Source of the DNA: Candidatus Bathyarchaeota archaeon | Lineage (GTDB): Archaea > Thermoproteota > Bathyarchaeia > 40CM-2-53-6 | Length of the DNA stretch: 15,763 nucleotides | NCBI GenBank assembly: GCA_005882955.1 | Contig: VBBB01000069.1 | Coordinates: 1 to 15,763 of the forward strand | Reading direction: 5' to 3' | Shown here: positions 6,978 through 12,778 of the stretch, piece after piece | Position numbering within the stretch: the first letter of the stretch is position 1 | Layout: each line of letters opens with the position of its first letter | The notes under the pieces: generated by a model | The model's input: the letters and a program-made list of their open reading frames with translations, nothing else | Databases searched by the model: none | What the model was told of the DNA's origin: nothing | Position numbers and translations under genes: made by a program

Positions 6978-7880
6978 CTAGGCTCCGCCCAGAGTTACAA
7001 TGAGGTCAGTTAGAAATCCGGCTAATAGTCCGATGAACAGCCCGACCATTAGCAGATCGTTTCTGGATTCACGTCTCGCAGTATTGTACATGAGGAGAGT
7101 GACGTAGATCAGGGCTCCACCTGCAAGTGAGAGGAAGAGGATGTAGGTAAGCTGAGACACCCAGACGCTCCCAACTATGGTCCCGAAGAAGGTGGGGCTA
7201 CCACCTATGATGCCCATTTTGACGAGAAACGAAACCTCGGGCTTCTTCGCGATGCCTGTTAGAGGCCCAGCGATTCCGAAACCTTCTGTCGCGTTGTGGG
7301 CTCCGAAGCCGACGATGAGGACCACTGCAAGTGCGATCGCGCCTGAGGCGAAAGACTGACCGATGGCTAGCCCCTCGCTGAAGTTGTGCAACCCTATGCC
7401 AACAGCGATCATCGTCGCAAGATGATGTGGATTGCTGAAAAGCTCAGAGCCATGCTGCTGGGGCGCTGTGTCAGGTTTAGCAGGGGTGTTTGATGCTCCG
7501 GGGCGATTGTTTTCTTCCGAGATTGCTAGTTTCTTCTTGGTTGAGATGATTCTTCTGAGATACCTTTGTTCGTAGAGTGCGAGTCCCAATAGTCCCAGAC
7601 CCAGGCCGCCGAACAATGCAAGAAGATCTATCGCAGCGTCCGCAACCGGACCCTTCCCTGTGAAACCGGCGACCGCTGCTAACTTAGCCGGGTCCCAGGC
7701 GTGGGACAATACGTCAGTTATCAGGAATACTATGATTCCCATCGCGAGTGCGTTGAGGAATCCCTTCTTCATGCGGCTAACGTTTGGGAGCAGGGCCATG
7801 GGCAGGCCCATGAATATGGTCAGCCCGGCGACTGCGCCTAGGAGTAAGAGCTGAGCGTAGTCTATCAAACCGCAACGCAA
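6978..7880 (-). CDS. ZIP-family divalent metal transporter
   Basis: A 300-residue polytopic protein of the ZIP family, which moves Zn, Fe or related divalent metals into the cytoplasm. The diagnostic sites are HNFSEG (165-170, TM4) and HNATEG (195-200, TM5), whose H, N and E residues form the binuclear metal site in ZIP structures. The long cytoplasmic loop (about 107-153) is variable and contains QQHG and NPHH, possible metal-sensing histidines. Small-residue-rich helices (FGGLGLGLLGLAL) match the family. The start is TTG at 7880: a CTTAAAT box is centred 25 nt upstream, so the mRNA would be leaderless, though a second TTG at 7868 cannot be excluded. It is divergent, 90 bp apart, from a regulator with a ferritin-like domain, suggesting metal-responsive control. 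Metal specificity is not visible. Confidence 0.88.
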   Translation of the reverse strand: MRCGLIDYAQLLLLGAVAGLTIFMGLPMALLPNVSRMKKGFLNALAMGIIVFLITDVLSHAWDPAKLAAVAGFTGKGPVADAAIDLLALFGGLGLGLLGLALYEQRYLRRIISTKKKLAISEENNRPGASNTPAKPDTAPQQHGSELFSNPHHLATMIAVGIGLHNFSEGLAIGQSFASGAIALAVVLIVGFGAHNATEGFGIAGPLTGIAKKPEVSFLVKMGIIGGSPTFFGTIVGSVWVSQLTYILFLSLAGGALIYVTLLMYNTARRESRNDLLMVGLFIGLLAGFLTDLIVTLGGA

Positions 7881-7889
7881 CCCTAGGTT

Positions 7890-7908
7890 ATGACATACGT
7901 CATTTAAG
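7890..7908 (-). promoter_or_regulatory. ZIP promoter with overlapping inverted repeat
   Basis: On the minus strand, CTTAAAT (7908-7902) is a TATA-like box centred 25 nt from the TTG start. Overlapping its downstream edge is a perfect inverted repeat, ATGAC-ATAC-GTCAT (7890-7903), positioned between the TATA box and the start site, where a repressor would block transcription. Confidence 0.45.
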
Positions 7909-7916
7909 CCAATCGA

Positions 7917-7948
7917 CGTTAACGAAATCCGTTAACACCGTTAATAAC
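7917..7948 (+). promoter_or_regulatory. CGTTAAC repeats overlapping the regulator promoter
   Basis: CGTTAAC occurs at 7917-7923 and 7930-7936, and CGTTAAT at 7939-7945, extending to GTTAATAAC. The third copy contains the TATA-like TTAATAA, centred about 25 nt before the ATG at 7971, so the regulator mRNA should be leaderless. GTTAAC is itself palindromic. Repeats lying on a regulator's own promoter suggest autoregulation and, because the ZIP gene is divergent, shared control. Confidence 0.5.
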
Positions 7949-7970
7949 AGTTGATTGTTGTCCCAACGCC

Positions 7971-8711
7971 ATGCGAAATATCGCTGAAAACGTGCGTAGC
8001 GAAAACATGATTCCAGTCGTTCGCGCCCGCCTCGCAATGGTCCTCCAACGCGAGGGACTGAGGGTGACGGAGATCGCCGCGGCTCTCAACACCACTCCAG
8101 CTGCCGTCGTGCAGTATCTGAAAGGAAAGCGAGGTAGACTGGTTGGACGACCCGCTCAACTCGACCGCACTATCGAGGCACTAGCGGAGAGGATCCTGCA
8201 AAGGGTCCGGAGCGGCGTAAGGGAAGGAGTCAGGATGCCAGAATTGATGGAAGCCGCCGACCAACTAATAATCGCCAGCAAAGGCAGCAAGATGCTAGAA
8301 GAGACAACACCGAAGAACAATAGGCAAATCGTCGACGTTCTTCGACAAAGACTGGAACTAGAACTGAAAGCATCAGAAAGATGCCTAGAATCCGCCGTAA
8401 AGTTTGACGATCAATACTCAAAACTGCTCCTTAGAATGATCGCGGCAGACAGCATGAGGCATGCTGATGTTGTTTCTCAGATCATCTCATGGACCGAACT
8501 ACCTCGCGAGCCCACACTAAATGTTCCGAAGAAAGAATTCCTCGATGCGATCCTGCAAATAGAAGACAAGGCGGGGGAACAATCACTCAAAGATACCGTG
8601 AAGATCTCACATCCTATAGCGAGACTGCTTCTGGAATGGATTGATACAGATGAGAAGAAGCACGAACGGATCATCAGTAAGATGGTCCGCATTATCCAAA
8701 CCTCAGCTTGA
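7971..8711 (+). CDS. HTH transcription regulator with duplicated ferritin-like C-terminal domain
   Basis: A 246-residue protein. Residues 15-56 are an XRE-like helix-turn-helix (GLRVTEIAAALNTTPAAVVQYLKGKRG), the kind seen in archaeal COG2522 regulators. Residues about 124-174 and 191-242 are two copies of a helical hairpin with ferritin/rubrerythrin-like spacing. E131 and H164 in the first copy match E198 and H231 in the second, both pairs 33 residues apart. Over 34 aligned positions 13 are identical. The second copy keeps an E-K-K-H (ExxH) site, whereas the first has D-S-M-R-H with Ser where Glu is expected. I infer a metal-binding sensor domain that controls the divergent ZIP transporter. 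The ATG at 7971 fits a TATA box 25 nt upstream; Met13 is an alternative start. Metal binding is not demonstrated. Confidence 0.75.
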   Translation: MRNIAENVRSENMIPVVRARLAMVLQREGLRVTEIAAALNTTPAAVVQYLKGKRGRLVGRPAQLDRTIEALAERILQRVRSGVREGVRMPELMEAADQLIIASKGSKMLEETTPKNNRQIVDVLRQRLELELKASERCLESAVKFDDQYSKLLLRMIAADSMRHADVVSQIISWTELPREPTLNVPKKEFLDAILQIEDKAGEQSLKDTVKISHPIARLLLEWIDTDEKKHERIISKMVRIIQTSA

Positions 8712-8729
8712 GGACGTTACTCTGTAAGA

Positions 8730-8743
8730 AAAATCGCTATTTT
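8730..8743. terminator. Small shared terminator between convergent genes
   Basis: AAAAT-CGCT-ATTTT is a short inverted repeat giving a T-run on both strands. It lies between the regulator stop (8711) and the stop of the convergent reductase gene (8737-8739), partly overlapping the latter. It can serve both transcripts. Confidence 0.4.
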
Positions 8744-9324
8744 GCTTGGTGGTAGGAGAGGAGGACGATGCCTGACGGGAAGGTCTTCGACTCTGCAAGT
8801 TTCAAAGGCTTCAGCATCTCCGCATGATCATCGAAGAGCCGCCTCCCACTTCCCAAGACAACAGGATGGACCATGAGCCGTAGTTCATCGACGAGGTCAT
8901 GCTGCAAGAGCGTGTTCACCAGCTTCGCGCTTCCGTAGACAAGAATGTCCTTTCCCGGCTGCTGCTTCAGCTTCCTCACTTCATCCGCGACATTCGTCCT
9001 AATCAGCTTGGAATTGTTCCAGTCGGCTTTCTTCAGAGTCGTTGAAACCACATGCTTGGCCAGATTGTTCATCTTGTCAGCGAAACCCGCGTCGTCCTTT
9101 GCTTTTGGCCAGTAGGCTGCGAATATCTCGTAGGTCTTTCGGCCTAGCAAGAGCGCGTCGCTGGCAGCTAGCTCGTCCAGCTTGTATTTCGGAACCTGAT
9201 CGTCGCGGAACTTGAAACTCCAACCGCCATGCTTGAAACTGCCACTAGCATCCTCCTCCCGTCCGCCTGGAGCCTGCATGACACCATCCAGCGACACGAA
9301 CTCTGAAACGACTATCCTTCTCAT
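8737..9324 (-). CDS. RibD_C / dihydrofolate-reductase-like protein (second of pair)
   Basis: From the ATG at 9324 the protein has 195 residues and begins MRRIVVSEFVSLDGVMQAPGG, the first strand and loop of the RibD C-terminal (DHFR-like) fold. LLLGRKTYEIFAAYWP and then LVYGSAKLVNTLL...LVDELRLMVHPVVLGSGRRLF are the characteristic NADPH-binding segments of the YwjB/YyaP type. It is probably an NADPH-dependent reductase, but members outside riboflavin and folate synthesis mostly lack a known substrate. The ATG at 9345 would overlap the upstream gene; 9324 starts four bases after that gene's stop and fits the family N-terminus. It forms a tight pair with the paralogous gene upstream, and the two are only distantly alike, so this is not a recent duplication. 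Confidence 0.85.
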   Translation of the reverse strand: MRRIVVSEFVSLDGVMQAPGGREEDASGSFKHGGWSFKFRDDQVPKYKLDELAASDALLLGRKTYEIFAAYWPKAKDDAGFADKMNNLAKHVVSTTLKKADWNNSKLIRTNVADEVRKLKQQPGKDILVYGSAKLVNTLLQHDLVDELRLMVHPVVLGSGRRLFDDHAEMLKPLKLAESKTFPSGIVLLSYHQAK

Positions 9325-9328
9325 TCTA

Positions 9329-9877
9329 CTAACTTCCCCTGCCATAGCGGAGACTGTCGACTCCGTTCTTGTACGTCTTGGATTCTACTAGTTCCAACCT
9401 ACGCATCTCACTCTGGTCTCTGAACAAGGGCTTTCCCTTGCCGAGAACGACAGGATTGATGTTGAAGAAGTATTCGTCGATCAAGTTCAGATTCATGAAC
9501 GTTGACCCAAGCGTTGGGCTAGCGAATAATATGAGGTTCTTGCCAGGCTGTTTCACCAGTCTAGTAATTTCTTCGCCGATATGATCTTTGACAATCCTCG
9601 TATTCTGCCAATGAACGTTTTTCAGAGTTCTGGAGAATACTATCTTGGGTGCGGGATTGAGCCATCGTGAATGGTCAAGATCATGCTTCGACGCTGTCGG
9701 ACTATCCGCTACAGTCGGCCAGTAGCTTTCCATGAGCTGATACGTCACTCGTCCAAAAAGACCCGTGTCAGCTGAATCTACCAGAGCCTGGACATCCTCG
9801 ACGAGGTCATCGTCAAAACGGACCCAGTCAATTTCTCCATTCGGACCAGCAACAAAACCATCAAGAGACACATGCAT
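9329..9877 (-). CDS. RibD_C / dihydrofolate-reductase-like protein (first of pair)
   Basis: A 182-residue protein from the ATG at 9877, starting MHVSLDGFVAGPNGEIDW, with GLFGRVTYQLMESYWP (about residues 39-54) and a C-terminal LIDEYFFNINPVVLGKGKPLF block: the RibD_C/DHFR-like fold. Family members usually start about seven residues earlier with a basic residue and a hydrophobic strand. In-frame codons upstream encode exactly that (RNVVWL), preceded by an ACG at 9898 with a near-perfect Shine-Dalgarno (GGAGGG, 9911-9906) at normal spacing. The true start is probably 9898, either as a rare ACG start or as ATG misread as ACG; the first standard start codon, 9877, is listed here. It is the first gene of a two-gene unit with the reductase that starts at 9324. 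Confidence 0.82.
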   Translation of the reverse strand: MHVSLDGFVAGPNGEIDWVRFDDDLVEDVQALVDSADTGLFGRVTYQLMESYWPTVADSPTASKHDLDHSRWLNPAPKIVFSRTLKNVHWQNTRIVKDHIGEEITRLVKQPGKNLILFASPTLGSTFMNLNLIDEYFFNINPVVLGKGKPLFRDQSEMRRLELVESKTYKNGVDSLRYGRGS

Positions 9878-9982
9878 GAGCCAGACAACATTTCTCGTCT
9901 TGATTCCCTCCAGATTTCAGATTCTCTTCAGGTATTTCTTCTAGGCCATCTCAGCAATTGCTGCTCAAGAGAGAGGTTGGTT

Positions 9983-10016
9983 CCCGCCCTCGGGGGCGGG
10001 ACGGGTAAAAAACCCG
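9983..10016 (-). terminator. Tandem hairpins with T-run after the AHSA1 gene
   Basis: Reading the minus strand from the AHSA1 stop, there is first a CGGGT-loop-ACCCG hairpin (10016-10002) whose loop and edge form a T-run, then a GC-only stem (CCCGCCC/GGGCGGG, 10000-9983) with a four-base loop. The T-run begins about ten bases after the stop at 10022. The pair resembles a bacterial intrinsic terminator more than a plain archaeal U-run. Confidence 0.5.
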
Positions 10017-10021
10017 GGTGA

Positions 10022-10552
10022 TCAGGACCTCGCGGTCTGTTCAATCGGAGTTTTCTCGTGCCGCTGGCCTTCGTGTGTCTGTTTCAAGACTTCATCTAGG
10101 CGCTCGTAGGATTCGTTGATTCCTTCTTCCGCGCCGCTCTGGATCATTGCGTCGCGGTCGGCGACTGATTGGAAGACCGCTTGAGCAGTTAGTTTGGTTC
10201 TTCCACCAGGCAATTCTTGCAATCTCAGCGTCTGAAGAGCCACATGTCCCTTTTCGGGCATCCCTTCAAATTCGAACGTGTCGATGATTCGTTCAGGTGA
10301 GAGAACTTCGTGGATCACGCCATGGAATCCATATTCATTGCCGTCCTTGTCTTTATGGATGTATCTCCACATGCCTCCGCTTCTCGGTTCAAATTTTTCG
10401 AGTCTCATTGTGAGTCTTCGCGGTCCGAGCCACTGAGTGTAGAGCTTAGGGTCTGTGTGAGCTTTGAAGACGAGCTCGCGAGGTGCGTCGAACTCTCTTG
10501 TAATGAAGAACTCTTGCTTGCCAGGTTCAGCAGTAATTTTTGTCTTACTCAC
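10022..10552 (-). CDS. AHSA1/SRPBCC-domain protein
   Basis: A 176-residue protein of the SRPBCC (START-like) fold, AHSA1 branch. It starts with the family strand FFITREFDAPRELVFKAHTDP and the YTQWLGP turn, and has a GGMWRYIHKDKDGNEYGFHG sheet. It ends in the helix DAMIQSGAEEGINESYERLDEVL, the family's C-terminal signature. Such proteins have a hydrophobic cavity and are frequently encoded beside ArsR-type repressors. Their ligands are mostly unknown, and the Hsp90-activator name comes from a eukaryotic homologue and should not be taken as function. The start GTG overlaps the ArsR stop by four bases (GTGA), implying translational coupling and one operon. The C-terminal tail after about residue 157 is charged and probably disordered. 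Confidence 0.88.
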   Translation of the reverse strand: MSKTKITAEPGKQEFFITREFDAPRELVFKAHTDPKLYTQWLGPRRLTMRLEKFEPRSGGMWRYIHKDKDGNEYGFHGVIHEVLSPERIIDTFEFEGMPEKGHVALQTLRLQELPGGRTKLTAQAVFQSVADRDAMIQSGAEEGINESYERLDEVLKQTHEGQRHEKTPIEQTARS

Positions 10553-10920
10553 TTCTTCTCACCACCCTTCGAAAGTTTCTTCTTTTCAGCTTCCAATAGT
10601 TTGTCTAAGGCATCATAGCGAGCATCGTAACGCCTTGTCATTTTTTGAACCCAGTCTTCAAGCTCCGATATCGCCCCGCGGTTGATCTGGTATATGCGCT
10701 GTTGGGCCCTTTTTTCCACACGTACAAAATTGGCTTTACGCAGTACCTTGAGGTGCTGTGAGATTGCTGGTGGACTGACGTCAAAGTTATCGCAAATGTC
10801 CGTAGCGGACAATTGTCCTTTGGTTGCGAGAAGCTCTATGATGCTGCGCCTTGTAGGCTCAGCCAGTGCGTTGAACAGCTCCTGTGTTTCCGTCGCGTTG
10901 TCTCGCTGTATGCTTGACAT
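10549..10920 (-). CDS. ArsR-family winged-helix repressor
   Basis: A 123-residue ArsR/SmtB-type regulator. FNALAEPTRRSIIELLA (helix 1-2) is followed by QLSATDICDNFDVSPPAISQHLKVLRKANFVRVEKRAQQRIYQIN, the HTH recognition helix and wing. The C-terminal helix (MTRRYDARYDALDKLLEAEKKK) probably dimerises. Metal-site cysteines typical of ArsR (CVC) are absent; a lone Cys lies in DICDN, so metal sensing is unlikely. This subgroup normally controls an adjacent AHSA1-type gene, as here (four-base overlap). Two TTAATTAA-centred palindromic sites lie directly upstream of the ATG and overlap the likely TATA region, indicating autorepression. The gene pair is typical of soil bacteria, so acquisition by transfer is plausible. 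Confidence 0.92.
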   Translation of the reverse strand: MSSIQRDNATETQELFNALAEPTRRSIIELLATKGQLSATDICDNFDVSPPAISQHLKVLRKANFVRVEKRAQQRIYQINRGAISELEDWVQKMTRRYDARYDALDKLLEAEKKKLSKGGEKK

Positions 10921-10932
10921 CCGATAAGCAGT

Positions 10933-10959
10933 CGCTTAATTAAGCGTAGGCTTAATTAA
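10933..10959 (-). promoter_or_regulatory. Tandem TTAATTAA palindromes, ArsR operator/promoter
   Basis: CGCTTAATTAAGCG (10933-10946) is a perfect 14-bp palindrome, and a second GCTTAATTAA copy lies at 10950-10959. The two TTAATTAA cores start 16 bp apart. Both are also TATA-like, and the second one is centred about 35 nt before the ArsR start codon. A dimeric ArsR protein bound here would cover its own promoter. Confidence 0.6.
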
Positions 10960-11015
10960 TCTTTCTTCCGCTCATGGATTGGGAGTTGCGAAGCCCAACT
11001 CCGTCATGAACAATC

Positions 11016-11618
11016 TCACGACGAGATGATCCTGTTCCGAAGGACCTTTTGGAAAATCTGGAGTGCATCCATAGCGTATTCACGCAGGATCGTTTCTCTG
11101 GTTTGGGTTTGTCTTCTGGGCTTGAAATACGCGCCTAATGGCACCATATAGAATCTAATCCCGGTCTCCAGATTCGTGTTATCTCTGTAGTTCATCTCAA
11201 AGTCGTACACGTGGAATTTGTGTCCCTGCCTTCTCATGGTTAGCCAGACGAAAAAGTCCCGTAAACGGAATTTCGGCTCTCCCTTCGTCATGACTAGTGA
11301 GATGACGGTGTCATGTGGAATGGCAATATTCGAAGCATCAGTAGCCAGAGACTTTAGGCTGGTCTTTTCATAGTCCTCGAGTGTCTTTGGCTGCACATCA
11401 GTAACCAGTGCTGTTCCGTATCTCATCTCGCCACGAAGCACAAAACTGCTCCTCGTCTTCTTCTGACGGATGAAGATCGACCGACGATCAGTCACTAAGG
11501 TGGCATACTCTTTCGGATAGTCCTTGTCTGGCACGATAACCCTGTGGAGCAGCGCTAATTTTCTTTCGAGCTCTACGTAGGATCCCGCGCCAGTTTCGTA
11601 CGAGACTGCCAGGTTCAA
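11016..11618 (-). CDS. Unrecognised soluble protein, 200 aa
   Basis: The TTG start at 11618 is supported by a canonical GGAGGT Shine-Dalgarno (11629-11624) five bases upstream and an AGTTATAGG TATA-like box near 11658. The protein has no signal peptide or membrane segment. Its first half looks beta-rich: LLHRVIVPDKDYPKEYATLVTDRRSIFIRQ, FVLRGEMRYGTALVTDV and DTVISLVMTK, suggestive of a small barrel or PH-like fold. FRLRDFFVWLTMRRQGHKFHVYDFEMNYR and IRFYMVPLGAYFKPRR follow, then a C-terminal helix (REYAMDALQIFQKVL). There is no cysteine and no catalytic motif that I recognise. It is transcribed alone, between the ArsR operon and a divergent hydrolase gene. I cannot assign a function. The orderly strand pattern and good expression signals argue that it is a real and probably conserved gene. 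Confidence 0.75.
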   Translation of the reverse strand: MNLAVSYETGAGSYVELERKLALLHRVIVPDKDYPKEYATLVTDRRSIFIRQKKTRSSFVLRGEMRYGTALVTDVQPKTLEDYEKTSLKSLATDASNIAIPHDTVISLVMTKGEPKFRLRDFFVWLTMRRQGHKFHVYDFEMNYRDNTNLETGIRFYMVPLGAYFKPRRQTQTRETILREYAMDALQIFQKVLRNRIISS

Positions 11619-11623
11619 ACTGG

Positions 11624-11629
11624 ACCTCC
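11624..11629 (-). promoter_or_regulatory. Shine-Dalgarno deciding a TTG start
   Basis: GGAGGT on the minus strand, five bases before the TTG at 11618. It is the strongest ribosome binding site in the window and fixes the non-ATG start of the unrecognised 200-residue protein. Confidence 0.6.
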
Positions 11630-11779
11630 AATTCTGAATACTGCCTGACTCTTCCTATAACTGCGGCTCACAGTCGGTACGCACGCGACGAGACCAACTA
11701 TCATTACTACATTCGATTCGAGTACGTCATGTAAACTACCGAGTTATTAGACAGAACAATTGGCGCGGAGACGACAGGC

Positions 11780-12412
11780 ATGTTTGTCGGCCACTTTGCA
11801 GTAGCGTTTCTCCTCTGGAGACTCTTCCCACAAGTCCCCTTACCAGTCATCCTGATCGCCGTCAGCTTCCCAGACCTACTCTGGTCCATCCTAGTTCCAG
11901 CAGGAGTAGAGACGGTGAGAATCAACCCAGACAGCCCACTTCAGAAGTTTGTCGTCTTCGAGAAGTTCCCCTACTCTCATTCTCTTGTACTCGGCAGCAT
12001 CATTTCGCTTCCAATCGGACTTCTCATCGCCGCGATCTTGAACAATCCGCTCGTCGTTCCCGTGTTTGTTGCAGGCTCAGCGTCTCACTGGCTACTCGAT
12101 ACTGTCGTCCATCTGAAGGACTTGCCAGTTCTGGGATTCGATGGAGACCGGAAAGTAGGAGCTGGACTGTGGAAGAGAGGTCCACTCGCATTCGTCGTCG
12201 AATATGTCCTCTACGCGATCGTCACTCTGTTCGCTCTATCCGGATTTTCGTTAGTATACGCGTTGATTTTAGGAGGAGTCTTTCACGCAATCAATCTGCC
12301 ATCGTTCTTTGGGGCAAACAGAAAGAACAGCGTCAAATCCTCCAACTCCTACGCAGTGCTAGCACTGATCGGATTCGGATCGTTCACGGTAATAGCTGCA
12401 CTAGTCATCTGA
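11780..12412 (+). CDS. YdjM-like membrane-bound metal-dependent hydrolase
   Basis: A 210-residue membrane protein that starts MFVGHFAVAFLLWRLFP and has about five membrane segments. Conserved polar residues sit where the YdjM/LexA-binding family (PF04307-like) keeps its putative metal ligands: His5, Asp32 in FPDLLW, His67 in PYSHSL, and His103, Asp107 and His111 in SHWLLDTVVH. GAGLWKRGP (127-135) is another family block. The family is named as metal-dependent hydrolases and is related in layout to phosphatase-like membrane enzymes, but the reaction is largely uncharacterised. The ATG at 11780 follows GGAG at 11767-11770, with a GTTATTAG TATA-like box about 35 nt upstream. It stands alone, divergent from the 11618 gene. 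Confidence 0.8.
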   Translation: MFVGHFAVAFLLWRLFPQVPLPVILIAVSFPDLLWSILVPAGVETVRINPDSPLQKFVVFEKFPYSHSLVLGSIISLPIGLLIAAILNNPLVVPVFVAGSASHWLLDTVVHLKDLPVLGFDGDRKVGAGLWKRGPLAFVVEYVLYAIVTLFALSGFSLVYALILGGVFHAINLPSFFGANRKNSVKSSNSYAVLALIGFGSFTVIAALVI

Positions 12413-12457
12413 CGAAAAGTCATTACGTGTCATCAGGTAAGACAGAGTTAGCCCTAA

Positions 12458-12778
12458 TTGGTAGGAAAGAAAGGAACAGGAAGATGGATCACCTCAGTTA
12501 ATGTGGCCGAGGCCCCAGCCGTGCCTCAAGCAGCTACGTTTGTCGGGGGTCGGAAAGGATCATGGAAGGTTATCAGTATGGAGACGATTGACGGACCTCC
12601 CTTAGAAAAAGTCCAGCGACTTGAGGTCATTGGCGGTCTTATGGCCAAGGTCCCTTCTGGGGCCAAGTGGCTTCTACGGGGCATAACCAGTAGCGAGCGC
12701 TATACAACCGTGAGCACCAGAAGCTGGTGGTCCGCCAGCCCGAACTCGGGAGATCTGAGGCTACTTATGCCGCACTGA
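12458..12778 (+). CDS. N-terminal half of a frameshifted chlorite-dismutase-family gene
   Basis: Residues from FVGGRKGSWKVISMETIDGPPL to WLLRGITSSERYTT (about bases 12539-12709) are the N-terminal barrel of a chlorite dismutase (Cld/PF06778) family protein. After ERYTT the frame leaves the family sequence (STRSWWSASPNSG and a stop at 12778) while the next frame resumes it with EHQKLVVRQPELGR. One missing base near 12710 restores a continuous protein. The first start codon in frame is TTG 12458, but the residues before AEAPAVPQ do not look like the family, so GTG 12503 is the likelier start. No clear Shine-Dalgarno precedes either. The whole gene would run 12503-13080, about 193 residues. It is a sequencing-error or decay case; see the C-terminal entry for the active-site residues. 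Confidence 0.65.
   Translation: MVGKKGTGRWITSVNVAEAPAVPQAATFVGGRKGSWKVISMETIDGPPLEKVQRLEVIGGLMAKVPSGAKWLLRGITSSERYTTVSTRSWWSASPNSGDLRLLMPH

Noticed and set aside
8737..9877. Recent tandem duplication of the RibD_C genes
   Set aside because: The two proteins share only family motifs and differ over most of their length, so they are old paralogues or separate acquisitions.
12486..12495. GGATCACCTC, identical to the 3' end of 16S rRNA
   Set aside because: Ten bases only, with no upstream rRNA sequence; it lies at the start of the Cld-like gene and is a chance match.
12169..12501. 110-codon ORF over the YdjM-like gene end
   Set aside because: Same strand, wrong frame; the YdjM-like frame has the membrane segments and metal-ligand pattern, this one only arginine-rich sequence.
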